A DNA stretch of 64,000 bases from Bacillus sp. UNC41MFS5 (GCF_000686805.1 NZ_JMLP01000016.1:62001-126000), one strand, 5' to 3'; shown: positions 44,496 to 55,045, counted from the first letter of the stretch. Notes: generated from the sequence alone by a model not told the origin. Made by a program: numbers and translations.

Positions 44496-45389
44496 ATGAG
44501 TAAGGTTGCAGTTGAAATACAAAAAACGACCCTATCAGCTTCTTATAAAACCAGTAAATCACTAGGAAACAAAATTGGATTTGGAATTTTGTACTTCGTA
44601 CTGGCAGTCATTGCGATTATTCAGGTTTATCCGCTAGTATGGCTATTCCTGTTTTCCTTAAAGACCAATCAAGAGGTATTTGGGATGTCACCGTTTGCGC
44701 TTCCACAAGCTCCACAATGGGGCAACTATGCAAAGGCTTGGACAGCGGGTCACATCGATGTTTACTTTTTTAACAGTGTGTTGTACACGGTCGCAGCGGT
44801 TGTACTTACTGTTATTCTTGCGAGCTTTGTAACGTTCGCGATCACAAGAATGGAATGGAAATTAAGTGGATTAGTTCTAGGTTTGTTTATGGCCGGATAT
44901 ATGATTCCACTTCATTCAACCTTAATTCCATTATTTAATTTCTTTAAAACGGCCAATATGATTGATAATCCAATGTCCGTTATCCTATCGTATGTAGCAT
45001 TTAACTTGCCGATTACGATCATGATTCTATCAGGATTTTACAGAACAATCCCAAGGGAGATTGAAGAGGCAGCGGTTGTTGACGGCTGTTCGATCCACCG
45101 AATCTTCTTCCAAATCACACTTCCAATGACAGTACCTGTTCTATCTACTACTGTCATTATCAACATGATTTACAACTGGAATGAATTCGTATTTGTTAAC
45201 ACATTCCTAAGCTCTGATAAATGGAAAACCATCACAGTTGGGGTGAACAACTTCGTAGGACAGTATTTGACTGACTGGGGTGCTATTGGTGCAACTCTAA
45301 TGATTAGTATTATCCCAGTATTGATTGCGTACTTTATTTTAAGTGACCGTATTGTCGAGGGAATTGCTGCAGGGTCTGTAAAAGGGTAA
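44496..45389 (+). CDS. Sugar ABC transporter permease (YesQ-like)
   Basis: 297 aa, six transmembrane helices, MalG-type. The EAA loop reads REIEEAAVVDGCSIHRIFFQITLP. ATG 44496 lies 8 bases from GGGGAG; the GTG at 44487 is too close to that site. Last gene of the importer operon, followed by a strong terminator. Confidence 0.92.
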   Translation: MSKVAVEIQKTTLSASYKTSKSLGNKIGFGILYFVLAVIAIIQVYPLVWLFLFSLKTNQEVFGMSPFALPQAPQWGNYAKAWTAGHIDVYFFNSVLYTVAAVVLTVILASFVTFAITRMEWKLSGLVLGLFMAGYMIPLHSTLIPLFNFFKTANMIDNPMSVILSYVAFNLPITIMILSGFYRTIPREIEEAAVVDGCSIHRIFFQITLPMTVPVLSTTVIINMIYNWNEFVFVNTFLSSDKWKTITVGVNNFVGQYLTDWGAIGATLMISIIPVLIAYFILSDRIVEGIAAGSVKG

Positions 45390-45394
45390 TAGTG

Positions 45395-45427
45395 AGAAAA
45401 AAGCTGACTTGGGTCAGCTTTTTTTGA
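45395..45427 (+). terminator. Terminator of the ABC importer operon
   Basis: AAAAAAGCTGAC and GTCAGCTTTTTTT with a short loop. The remaining gap to 45614 shows no gene. Confidence 0.88.
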
Positions 45428-45611
45428 TTCTCTTGCAAATGAGGAAGACGTGAATGAAATAATCAAAAGAAGAATCGTGCCCTCTCAAGCCGATTTCAAT
45501 GGCCGGAGGGAACGAATAGCAATTAATCGTGCAACTCCAGCCAAATTTAGCGGTAAGTGGTAACTATTAACCAATAAGGGCCGACTTGTTTCATTTTATT
45601 TCGATTAGACG

Positions 45612-45648
45612 TAAAAAAACCAGCTCCTTCTTTGAGAGGAGCTGGTTT
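45612..45648 (-). terminator. Terminator of the xylanase gene
   Basis: AAAACCAGCTCCT and AGGAGCTGGTTTT, with a T-run on the minus strand. Confidence 0.88.
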
Positions 45649-45667
45649 TGGCTAGTTACCTATTTTC

Positions 45668-46840
<1,173 letters not shown>

Positions 46841-46877
46841 TTAATATCTCCTTTATAAGTTATTAGTTGTGGGTGTT

Positions 46878-46891
46878 TGAAAGGGCTTTCT
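46878..46891 (-). promoter_or_regulatory. cre-like site in the xynA leader
   Basis: TGAAAGGGCTTTCT, which is AGAAAGCCCTTTCA in the xynA direction. It is close to the palindromic cre pattern and lies between the XylR-type site and the xynA start. Confidence 0.55.
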
Positions 46892-47000
46892 AAAAAGTCG
46901 AACCTAAACCTCCTTATTGTTAGTTTAAAAGCCAGGAGATACGTTGGGGAGTCATTATGTATTAAAGATCTTCTAGGTGTAGTAGTCCTGTCCTAAATAT

Positions 47001-47030
47001 AGTATAACTGTTATAAACTTAGTTTGTCTA
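47001..47030 (-). promoter_or_regulatory. Sigma-A promoter of xynA
   Basis: On the minus strand TAGACA (47030-47025), 18 bases and TATACT (47006-47001). The layout relative to the XylR-type site is the same as at xylA. Confidence 0.65.
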
Positions 47031-47049
47031 CCGGATAAACTAAGTTTAT
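47013..47049 (-). promoter_or_regulatory. XylR-type operator before xynA
   Basis: ATAAACTTAGTTTGT and TAAACTAAGTTTAT inverted arms around CTACCGGA. This is the best-preserved of the three copies. Confidence 0.88.
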
Positions 47050-47288
47050 TTGCAATTTTCTAAAAATAATAAAAAGGTATGAGAAGGTGTTGTTTTGGCA
47101 TGTCATAACCTTAAACATGAACATCGAAAAGGGGAATCTCCACGGCTTCCCCAATGAGATCGCCAGAAAGGCCCCACCACGGATTTCCCGCATGAGGTCT
47201 AAAGATTACTATAGATTAATCTTGTTATTCACTCATATAATTAGACATAATGAAAAAATTGTTTTTAGAATTTTATAGTGGGGGAATT

Positions 47289-47561
47289 ATGAAACCGTAT
47301 CTAATTATTAGCCAAATCTTATATGTACTTTCTTTGATTCCCTGGTTTGTTATTTGGGGGTTGTCAATTATGAGCTTTGACGGCGGTGTGAATCTCGCTA
47401 ATGGCTCTTTTGTTCTAGTGATCTCGCTATTTCCGTTTGCGGTTATCGTAGCTTCCATTCTTGCTTGGGTGTTCCGAGTGAAAAAGCCGCGATTTGCCAT
47501 CATGATCAATTTAGTCCCGATGTTATGGATTATCGCTTTTTTTGGTTTCATGGTTTTGTAG
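47289..47561 (+). CDS. Small membrane protein (90 aa)
   Basis: Three predicted transmembrane helices (IISQILYVLSLIPWFVIWGL; FVLVISLFPFAVIVASILAWVF; FAIMINLVPMLWIIAFFGFMVL) joined by short loops. ATG 47289 follows GTGGGGGAATT; the frame opens at 47250. I recognise no named family. It lies 57 bases before the MalT-like regulator and may be co-transcribed with it. The 47050-47249 stretch before it shows no gene. Confidence 0.65.
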   Translation: MKPYLIISQILYVLSLIPWFVIWGLSIMSFDGGVNLANGSFVLVISLFPFAVIVASILAWVFRVKKPRFAIMINLVPMLWIIAFFGFMVL

Positions 47562-47617
47562 TTTCATAACGCGGTTCTTTGGGTTGGCAGAGATTTATAG
47601 AAAGAGAGGGTAGTGAG

Positions 47618-50245
47618 TTGAGTACTAATTTATCGACACAAAATAATGCGGAAAACTTTCCGAACCGAAATTTTCTATTATCAACTAAATTTCACCTGCC
47701 CCATCCACCCAATCAACACCTAATCCGAGACAGACTATACAATAAATTAAATGGTGCCCTGCAATGTAAACTCACAGTGGTTACCGCCCCACCCGGATAT
47801 GGGAAGTCCACGGTCGTAAGTGATTGGGTCCGAGATCAACAAATTAACGCTTGTTGGGTGTCGCTTGATGAAGGTGACAACGATGTGCTTCGCTTTTGGG
47901 CGTATGTAATCGCCACACTGGATAAAATCCATCCAGAAGTGGGGGGTATCTATGAAACATTGTTGCAGCCGTCGTTAATGTTCTCATCCGAACAAATGAT
48001 TATCAATCTGATAAATAGGCTGATGGACATTCCGGATGAGGTCGTCCTCATTTTTGATGACTATTATCATATTGAAAGCTTCGAAGTTCATCAATCCATA
48101 TCGTTTCTTTTGCACCATTTGCCAAGTCATATACATATTTGTTTAATAAGTCGAAATGAACCAGGATTCCAAATTGGCGCACTTCGGGCCAAGGGCCAAA
48201 TAAATGAAATTAACAGTAATGAGCTGAAATTTACGATTGAGGAAATCTCAGCCTATTGGCTAAAGCAAACGGGTGTGTTCCCAAAACCGTCAGTCCTTCA
48301 GCTCCTAGCTGATTCTACGGAAGGATGGATTGCTGGAATTCAGCTGGCTACTCTTTCAGAAAGATCCGGTCAAACTGATACCTTAAATCAGTTTAATGGC
48401 AGCCATCGATATATCGTTGATTACCTTATGGAGGAAGTATTTCAACATCTTTCCGATGATCTGAAATTATTCTTAATGAAAACATCCATTCTTCATCGAA
48501 TGAATAGTGATTTATGTGATAAGATCACAGATCGAAGTGACTCTAGCCAATTACTCAAGCAAATTGAGCTGTCAAATTTTTTCCTTATACCGTTAGATAG
48601 CCAGCAATATTGGTATCGTTATCATCATCTCTTCGCCGACTTTTTAGCCGCCCATTTGAAAAAGGAAATGCCAGAAGCCTATAAATCCCTGCATCTAAAA
48701 GCTTGTTATTGGTTCATTCAGTCTGGATCTAAGGAAGAAGCGATTCCATATGCGTTAATGGCTGAAAATTATGAACTAGCAGCCGAATTAATTTTGAGTA
48801 TTGTCTCACCTTTGCTAAGAAGAAGGGAAGTAACAACCTTAGAAAAGTGGTTAAATCAATTACCCACACCCATTATCGAACGTCCGGAGATTTTAATTGT
48901 ATTAACATGGGCGGAAATGTTGGCAGGTAAATATAAAAATGTAAGTCTTTTTCTTACAAAAATAAAGTCAGCTTTTTCAAGAGAGAATCATAGCGAACTA
49001 ATCCTCCGTCTACAAGAGGAAGTGGTAGTGTTAGAAAATTTTAATGCCTTATTAATGGGGAATTATGAAGGAGCTATTAAGTTATTACGCCAATTAGCAG
49101 AACGGGACACTATGCCTGACGTTAAAATATGGCTTGATTATGGAATTGAGCTAAATTCAGGAGAACTCCCTATCCTTCGCGGGTATTATGGGATGAATGG
49201 AAGAGGAAAGCAGGCCCACTTGTTTCATCAACTATACCATACCTTTATAGAAAAAAATCAGTACCAGGAAACGGCATATGCTGCTTATCAGCGTGCAGCT
49301 TTTAGTGAAATTCATTACGAACGAAATCAAGATGGGTTGGCACTTGAATATGCGGAGACGGCAATCAGGCTCGCGAGGTCATATAGGTTAGTGGGGGCAT
49401 ATGTCCCGGCAGTGGTTATCAAATCAAAGATAGAATGGGCGAGTGAAAAGTCTAGTAAATCCTTTGAGAGTCTTACTCTAGCAAAAGCATACCTAAATGA
49501 TTTAAACCTGCAATCTAGTCACTGGAGTCAGCTTTTAACGGCACAGATCGTTCGATTTCAGCTTGCAAATGGTGAGATGGAACAGGTGAATAAATGGGCG
49601 GAATCCTGTCGATTTCAAGATTTAACAGAACTTCCTCCTAACCGGGAATTTGAGCTGCTGGTCTATATCCTAATTCTAATTAAAAATGGGCAATTAAAGG
49701 AAGCCGATACCTTTGGGAAGTTCCTCCTAAATCAAGCAGAACAAAATGGACGAATGATGACCATGCTTGAATCTCACCTCTATTTAGCCGAGATCTCCCG
49801 CGGACTAGGAAAAGGCTTTGAAAGTCTCACCCACTTGAATCAAGCATTGAGACTTGGCGAAAAGCATGGTTACCAACAAATTTTTTCCGATATCGGTTTT
49901 AATCCAAAAGAATTGTTTCAACAATACCTTCTAGTGCGAAATAAACGTCACCAGTTGGAACTATTCACAGACGTTTCACAAAACTATCTTACTTCAATCC
50001 TGCAACAGGTTGGGATAGATGATTCATCTGAAGAGTCTAGTAACCGAAGCGGAGTTCACAAACTGACGGCTAGAGAAATAGAGGTTCTTCACTGGTTGTC
50101 CATGGGCTTATCCAATAAAGAAATTGCCGCAAAGTTGGTAGTAACTGAAGGGACTGTGAAAATCCATCTCAATCGCATTTACAGCAAGCTTGGAGCAAAA
50201 GGCAGAGTCGAGGCCATTCGAAAAATGGAACATAAAAGTTGGTAA
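47618..50245 (+). CDS. MalT-like LuxR-family ATP-dependent regulator (LAL type)
   Basis: 875 aa from TTG 47618 (GAGAGGG 7 bases upstream; open frame from 47579). NTPase domain with Walker A APPGYGKST near residue 57 and Walker B VVLIFDDYY near 147. Then a winged-helix/TPR-like middle of about 450 residues and a C-terminal LuxR helix-turn-helix (LTAREIEVLHWLSMGLSNKEIAAKL, EGTVKIHLNRIYSKL). This is the MalT/LAL arrangement for inducer-dependent activation. The next gene, an FAD oxidoreductase in the same direction, is the likely target. Confidence 0.92.
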   Translation: MSTNLSTQNNAENFPNRNFLLSTKFHLPHPPNQHLIRDRLYNKLNGALQCKLTVVTAPPGYGKSTVVSDWVRDQQINACWVSLDEGDNDVLRFWAYVIATLDKIHPEVGGIYETLLQPSLMFSSEQMIINLINRLMDIPDEVVLIFDDYYHIESFEVHQSISFLLHHLPSHIHICLISRNEPGFQIGALRAKGQINEINSNELKFTIEEISAYWLKQTGVFPKPSVLQLLADSTEGWIAGIQLATLSERSGQTDTLNQFNGSHRYIVDYLMEEVFQHLSDDLKLFLMKTSILHRMNSDLCDKITDRSDSSQLLKQIELSNFFLIPLDSQQYWYRYHHLFADFLAAHLKKEMPEAYKSLHLKACYWFIQSGSKEEAIPYALMAENYELAAELILSIVSPLLRRREVTTLEKWLNQLPTPIIERPEILIVLTWAEMLAGKYKNVSLFLTKIKSAFSRENHSELILRLQEEVVVLENFNALLMGNYEGAIKLLRQLAERDTMPDVKIWLDYGIELNSGELPILRGYYGMNGRGKQAHLFHQLYHTFIEKNQYQETAYAAYQRAAFSEIHYERNQDGLALEYAETAIRLARSYRLVGAYVPAVVIKSKIEWASEKSSKSFESLTLAKAYLNDLNLQSSHWSQLLTAQIVRFQLANGEMEQVNKWAESCRFQDLTELPPNREFELLVYILILIKNGQLKEADTFGKFLLNQAEQNGRMMTMLESHLYLAEISRGLGKGFESLTHLNQALRLGEKHGYQQIFSDIGFNPKELFQQYLLVRNKRHQLELFTDVSQNYLTSILQQVGIDDSSEESSNRSGVHKLTAREIEVLHWLSMGLSNKEIAAKLVVTEGTVKIHLNRIYSKLGAKGRVEAIRKMEHKSW

Positions 50246-50389
50246 TTCACACGGTTAACATAATGAGATAGGATTTGCGCCGATTTGAATATATAACCCC
50301 CACTATAACCTTTGTTAGATTAACAGCAATAGATGATTTGATACCATAGGGATATCAACAGCAAAGGCTGTGATTGGAGGTTACGATAA

Positions 50390-51622
50390 ATGCAGAATCT
50401 ATATGATGTGATTATTGTGGGCGGCCGGGTTGCGGGGGCTGCATCGGCGTATGAACTGTCTAAGAAAGGCTACAAAATCCTGCTTCTGGAGCGGAGTCAA
50501 TTTCCAAGTGATATCCTCTCCACCCATAACTTTTTTAACAATTCATTGCTTATGTTAAAAGAAATGGGAGTCCTAGGGAAGCTGCTGGCAACGGGTACAC
50601 CAACCTACAACCGGGCTTTCATTCAATTTGATGAGGAAGTGATTGATGGAAGATTTCCCGAGGTGGATGGAGAACCCAACTGTTTATGTATTCGCCGAAC
50701 AATCCTAGATCAAATCTTATTCGAACATGCGAAAAAACAAGAGAATGTAACGGCCCTTCAAAAGTTTCGTGTAACCGATATTTTAATGGAGAATGGAACA
50801 GTTGCTGGAATTCAGGCCATTGATCCGAACGGAAGCACGGTTGAATTTAGAGCAAAACTGGTCATCGGCGCCGATGGTAGAAATTCTACTATCCGGAAAA
50901 AGGTAAATAGTGAGAAGTGGAAATCTGTTCCTACCGATTTTGCTTCTTATGTAGGCTATGTCAAAAACTTTACCCAAAAGGGAGAACGATGTGCTGAATT
51001 TTATAAAATAAAGGATAAATTAATCATCGCTTTTCCAACAAGTGATCAGCTGCATGTGATTGGGATTATGTTTCCGCTTGAAGACAAGGAATGGATGGAA
51101 CGGTTCAAAGTTAATACTGAAGGTGCTTTTCGTGCTCTGGTCGATTTTGGTTTTGGTAATACTGATTTTCCAGATCGATTACAGGCAGCCGATTTTACAT
51201 GTCAGGTTAAAGGATTATTGGGCTATGACAATGACTGGTACAACGGAATGGGCCAGGGCTGGGCACTAGTTGGAGATGCCCTTTCCTTTAAGGACCCAGC
51301 CGTGGGTCAAGGTATGCATGATGGTCTGTACGGGGCACGAATTCTTGCTGAAGTCCTCGGTCAGCACAAAGATTGGTCCATGAACTGGGAGCAAATGGCG
51401 GACCAATACAACCAAAGAATGAACGAAAAAATGCTTGCTAGGTTTGAAATGGCTTGCCAATTTACGAAGAATAGGCCATTCATGGAGGAACAACATTTGG
51501 TCAATCGATTAATCGGGATGAACCCAGACCTAACCCAAACCTTCCTAGGGTTTTATAATTATGCCAATGAACCAAAGGAGTTAGAAAGTAAGATTCAAAG
51601 TATGATTGAGAGTAATCGTTAG
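50390..51622 (+). CDS. FAD-dependent oxidoreductase / monooxygenase
   Basis: 410 aa, PHBH-like/geranylgeranyl-reductase-like fold. FAD motif VIIVGGRVAGAASAYELSKKGYKILLLER, middle motif LVIGADGRNSTIRKKV (DG motif) and second FAD motif WALVGDALSFKDPAVGQGMHDG. No membrane anchor. GGAGGTTACGATAA before the ATG. The 145-base gap behind the LAL regulator has no terminator. The substrate is unknown: hydroxylation of a small aromatic or terpenoid compound would be typical. Confidence 0.87.
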   Translation: MQNLYDVIIVGGRVAGAASAYELSKKGYKILLLERSQFPSDILSTHNFFNNSLLMLKEMGVLGKLLATGTPTYNRAFIQFDEEVIDGRFPEVDGEPNCLCIRRTILDQILFEHAKKQENVTALQKFRVTDILMENGTVAGIQAIDPNGSTVEFRAKLVIGADGRNSTIRKKVNSEKWKSVPTDFASYVGYVKNFTQKGERCAEFYKIKDKLIIAFPTSDQLHVIGIMFPLEDKEWMERFKVNTEGAFRALVDFGFGNTDFPDRLQAADFTCQVKGLLGYDNDWYNGMGQGWALVGDALSFKDPAVGQGMHDGLYGARILAEVLGQHKDWSMNWEQMADQYNQRMNEKMLARFEMACQFTKNRPFMEEQHLVNRLIGMNPDLTQTFLGFYNYANEPKELESKIQSMIESNR

Positions 51623-51675
51623 AGGTTCTTTAGCTTGGGAGCCACGGGGACGAAGAAAATAAACTACTAAAATGG

Positions 51676-51719
51676 ATGCTGATTAAATAAGTGCTGCTTA
51701 TTCAATCAGCATTTTTTTT
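51676..51719 (+). terminator. Terminator of the FAD oxidoreductase gene
   Basis: ATGCTGATT, an inner AATAAG/CTTATT stem, AATCAGCAT and TTTTTTT. Confidence 0.88.
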
Positions 51720-51804
51720 GCGTGCCCAGCAAGCAGGGGTGTTACTACCTGTTGCAGGTAAAGAATGGCGCCCTATTGTAAAATGCAACAAAATTGCAAC
51801 CACT

Positions 51805-52710
51805 TCATAAATCAGGTATGGCCTTATTACTTTCTCTTAATAGTTCTAAAAATACGCTTAACGCTTTAGTCTGGAATGGCGATCGTAAGACAACTGAAAA
51901 TTTCCGTATCATTGGAAGTTGTTTTACGTTTATGACATTTAAAGAGCCCATTGAACATTCCTTACGAATCGCCCAGTAAGAAAGGAGACTAACACCAAGA
52001 CCTGCTTCTACAGATTCCTTAATTAGTTGTGTACTTCCAAACTCCAATGTTTTTTTCGGAATGATTTCACATAATCTGAACATTTTCTCAGTTACTTCTC
52101 TAGTTCCAGATCCATTTTCCCTGACAATCCACGTTTCTTCCTCTAATTCTGATATGTTAATTTCACCATTTTTTTGTGCCAATCTATGTTTTGGTGATAC
52201 CACCAGATACATGGAATCTTCTGCAAAAGGTTCGATTACTAAATTTTTATCTTTGAATTCCCCTTCCACAATTCCCACATCTAATTGGTGCTCCAAAACT
52301 AATTTTGCTACCTCTTTTGTGTTCCCAATCGTAATGGTTGGAGTGATTAATGGATATTTCCTATACATTTTTGCAATAACATGCGGCAAAACGTATTCCC
52401 CATATGTATAACTGGCACCAATTGAAAGAGGGCCACTCGACTTGTTGGTTAGATCATCTATTAAGTAATGCATTTTTGTATAGAGACCTAATATCTCTTT
52501 TGCGTGATGATAGACAATTTCCCCAGCTTTATTTAAGCGTACAAATTTATTACTGCGCTCCAACAATTTTGTCCCCATGGTCCTCTCAAAAGATTGAATA
52601 TACTGGCTTACTGCAGGTTGAGTCATATGTAATTCTTCTGCTGCACGTGAAAAGTTTTCCATCTCTGCTACCGTTACAAAGACTTGTAACTGTTGATCCA
52701 TTTTTATCAA
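51805..52710 (-). CDS. LysR family regulator (CysL/YeiE-like)
   Basis: 301 aa. N-terminal winged helix (LQVFVTVAEMENFSRAAEELHMTQPAVSQYIQSFERTMGTKLLERS) and a periplasmic-binding-fold effector domain. It is divergent from a YeiH-family gene, a pairing seen in many bacteria where the regulator controls the exporter and often sulfur assimilation. A palindrome lies between them. Effector probably a sulfur compound (inference from context). Confidence 0.88.
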   Translation of the reverse strand: MIKMDQQLQVFVTVAEMENFSRAAEELHMTQPAVSQYIQSFERTMGTKLLERSNKFVRLNKAGEIVYHHAKEILGLYTKMHYLIDDLTNKSSGPLSIGASYTYGEYVLPHVIAKMYRKYPLITPTITIGNTKEVAKLVLEHQLDVGIVEGEFKDKNLVIEPFAEDSMYLVVSPKHRLAQKNGEINISELEEETWIVRENGSGTREVTEKMFRLCEIIPKKTLEFGSTQLIKESVEAGLGVSLLSYWAIRKECSMGSLNVINVKQLPMIRKFSVVLRSPFQTKALSVFLELLRESNKAIPDL

Positions 52711-52746
52711 CCCTTTTACAGTTTATTTTTTATTATATAGTTTTAC

Positions 52747-52764
52747 TTATGATAAGCATCATAA
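52747..52764. promoter_or_regulatory. Candidate LysR operator between the LysR gene and yeiH
   Basis: TTATGATAAGCATCATAA: perfect 7-bp inverted repeats around AAGC, containing a T-N11-A core. Central in the 122-base divergent region. Confidence 0.6.
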
Positions 52765-52832
52765 ATAATTATTTTTCTTATAGATAGAAAAGGTTTAGTC
52801 TGAGATTGTTAATAAATATAGGTGGTGATGAG

Positions 52833-53879
52833 ATGGAAGCGCAATACACTAGAGTAAATAAAGAGCCTATCCAACCCCTAAAAAAAACCTCATCTTTTGG
52901 CCAATGGATCGGTGGAATTGGCTTTACCTTTATGATTGCCTTACTGGGCTACTTATTGGCAAAAACGCCTGGATTTGATCATGTTGGTCAATTAGCATCC
53001 GCGATTGTGATCGCAGTCATGTATCGGCAATTTTTTGGTTACCCTGAATTCCTCCGTTCAGGTATAGGATTTTCTTCGAAAAGATTATTACGGTTTGCGA
53101 TTATTTTGTATGGACTTAAGCTCAATATAGGTACGGTTTTACAGGATGGTTTAGGATTACTTGTTCGAGATACTGGGGTTATTATCTTTGCTATCTTGGT
53201 AACAGTATGGCTAGCTCGAATGTTGAAGGCAGATAAAAATATATCACTTCTACTTGGAGTAGGTACAGGGGTGTGTGGTGCGGCAGCCATAGCTGCGATA
53301 GCGCCAATTATTAAATCAAAAGATGAAGATACCGCCATGGGTGTTGGTATTATAGCTTTAGTTGGGACGATTTTTGCGATTTCTTATACGATATTACGGC
53401 CCTTCTTAGCGTTGTCAGACTTAGATTATGGCATTTGGTCAGGAATTAGCTTACATGAAATTGCTCACGTTGCCTTAGCTGCAGCACCAGGGGGACAAGA
53501 TGCACTAGCTATTGGTTTACTTGCAAAATTAGGTCGAGTGTTTTTACTTGTTCCTCTGTGCTTTCTTTTGATGTACATCATGAAAAGGAAAAGATCTAGG
53601 GACGAATGTTCTGAAACGAAAGTTGAATTTCCTTGGTTTTTAATAGGGTTCATTATCATGAGCATTATGGGAAGTTATGTCATGGGTACAACTATTCCAG
53701 TATCAAGTGAATTTATGAATGGTATTTCCAAGCTTACTACATGGTATTTAACAGCAGCAATGGTCGGACTCGGATTAAATGTAAGTCTTCGGGATCTTCG
53801 TACGAAAGCATTAAAACCGTTAATCGCGATGGGGATTACATCTATCTGTCTTTCCATTCTAGCTTACTTTATTGTATAA
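52833..53879 (+). CDS. YeiH family putative sulfate exporter
   Basis: 348 aa, about 10 transmembrane helices of the Cons_hypoth698/YeiH family. Characteristic segments are RFAIILYGLKLNIGTVL, LLGVGTGVCGAAAIAAIAPIIKSKDEDTA and SLHEIAHVALAAAPGG. ATG 52833 follows AGGTGGTGATGAG; the frame opens at a TTG at 52806. It is the first gene of the sulfur island on this strand; the transported anion is not experimentally settled for the family. Confidence 0.88.
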   Translation: MEAQYTRVNKEPIQPLKKTSSFGQWIGGIGFTFMIALLGYLLAKTPGFDHVGQLASAIVIAVMYRQFFGYPEFLRSGIGFSSKRLLRFAIILYGLKLNIGTVLQDGLGLLVRDTGVIIFAILVTVWLARMLKADKNISLLLGVGTGVCGAAAIAAIAPIIKSKDEDTAMGVGIIALVGTIFAISYTILRPFLALSDLDYGIWSGISLHEIAHVALAAAPGGQDALAIGLLAKLGRVFLLVPLCFLLMYIMKRKRSRDECSETKVEFPWFLIGFIIMSIMGSYVMGTTIPVSSEFMNGISKLTTWYLTAAMVGLGLNVSLRDLRTKALKPLIAMGITSICLSILAYFIV

Positions 53880-53914
53880 AAATTCAGATAGTTAGCTTTA
53901 ATATTGATAATGTA

Positions 53915-53956
53915 AAAAAGCATGAGGACAAAAAATTTTCCTCAAGCTTTTTTTAT
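53915..53956 (+). terminator. Terminator of the yeiH gene
   Basis: AAAAAGCATGAGGA and TCCTCAAGCTTTTTTT, an imperfect but long stem with T-tail. It isolates yeiH from the sulfide operon. The 53957-54130 stretch shows no gene. Confidence 0.8.
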
Positions 53957-54133
53957 TTCGAATTAGTATGGAATGGATAGCTTGAAGAGTTTATCACAGA
54001 TGCAAAAATAGTTCCTAGTCCTAGGAAGAGTCTAAGCTTGATGATAAAGGGTTTTTTAATATGAATGATAGCAAAATTGGGAATTAAAAAAGAGTGGGGT
54101 TGGCAAATCAAGCAGTTTTACAGAAGAAATCAG

Positions 54134-54150
54134 TTGGCATGGTTCTTGCA
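54134..54150 (+). promoter_or_regulatory. Sigma-54 (-24/-12) promoter of the sulfide operon
   Basis: TTGGCATGGTTCTTGCA: GG and GC separated by exactly 10 bases, close to the TTGGCAC-N5-TTGCA consensus. It lies about 40 bases before the leader-peptide frame. It needs an activator such as the one at 59220. Confidence 0.85.
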
Positions 54151-54187
54151 TTATAAATGATAAGTAAATAGAGAAAGGAGGGAGGAG

Positions 54188-54229
54188 ATGAATCACCAGC
54201 TACTCTGTGAGAGTCTCAGAAAAGAATGA
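54188..54229 (+). CDS. 13-aa leader peptide coupled to the TauE-type gene
   Basis: ATG 54188 sits behind a very strong AAAGGAGGGAGGAG and encodes MNHQLLCESLRKE. Its TGA overlaps the ATG of the exporter gene (ATGA at 54226-54229), and the exporter itself has no good ribosome-binding site. So the exporter is probably translated by coupling to this short frame. The single Cys is at codon 7. This could be a leader peptide or the start of a formerly longer gene. Confidence 0.6.
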   Translation: MNHQLLCESLRKE

Positions 54230-55011
54230 CAACAATTCAAGTATTCCTTTCCATTTTTTCTGGAACGATTGTTGGATTCGTACTTGGTTTGCTCGGTGGA
54301 GGTGGATCTATTCTTGCGGTTCCTCTTTTGCTTTACGTTGTCGGTATGAAAGATCCTCATGTGGTCATTGGCACGACAGCGTCAGCCGTAGCTATAAATG
54401 CCTACGTAAACCTTATACCACACTCACGTGCCGGTAATGTGCAGTGGAAGGCAGCAATTGTTTTCGCCATCCCTGGTGCCCTGAGTGCTTATACAGGATC
54501 AATGATTGGAAAGTTGGTACCTGGGAAACAGTTATTGTTTCTTTTTGCCATTCTGATGATTGTTATGGCTGTAAAAATGGTTTCGCCAAAAAAAGAGGAG
54601 AGTAGTCAAGCAGACAATCTTAAAAATCAAATCAAAATGCCACAGTTGATCATCATGGCGATCCTGGTGGGATTGTTATCCGGATTTTTCGGGATTGGCG
54701 GAGGATTTTTGATTGTTCCTGGCTTGATTTTTGCGGCCAGAATGCCAATGATTGCGGCAATTGGAACTTCTTTGGTATCAGTCGGTACATTTGGACTTAC
54801 AACAGCAGTGAGTTACAGTTTTTCCGGCCTCATAAACTGGTGGGTTATGTTGGCGTTTGTTGGAGGCGGAGTTGGCGGTGGAATGGTGGGAGCAAGGCTT
54901 GCGGCACGCTTAAGTAAGCAGCGGCGCACACTCCATTATATATTTTCCGGTGTAGTTATGTTCGTCGCCATATACATGCTGATTATTAGTGCTGAAGCCT
55001 TAGATTTGTGA
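54226..55011 (+). CDS. TauE/SafE family sulfite (anion) exporter
   Basis: 261 aa, about eight transmembrane helices in two similar halves (GFVLGLLGGGGSILAVPLLLYVVG and GLLSGFFGIGGGFLIVPGLI carry the family GGGG/P repeats). In sulfide-oxidation operons such proteins are thought to export sulfite or thiosulfate-level products. Promoter: sigma-54 at 54134. It lies 34 bases before the SQR gene. Confidence 0.9.
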   Translation: MTTIQVFLSIFSGTIVGFVLGLLGGGGSILAVPLLLYVVGMKDPHVVIGTTASAVAINAYVNLIPHSRAGNVQWKAAIVFAIPGALSAYTGSMIGKLVPGKQLLFLFAILMIVMAVKMVSPKKEESSQADNLKNQIKMPQLIIMAILVGLLSGFFGIGGGFLIVPGLIFAARMPMIAAIGTSLVSVGTFGLTTAVSYSFSGLINWWVMLAFVGGGVGGGMVGARLAARLSKQRRTLHYIFSGVVMFVAIYMLIISAEALDL

Positions 55012-55045
55012 GCCGCTTTACTAAAATGGAGATGAGGAAATAAGA

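Noticed and set aside
54100..54130. Additional -24/-12 site GTTGGCAAATCAAGCAG
   Set aside because: GG and GC are only 8 bases apart, which is outside the tolerance of sigma-54 promoters.
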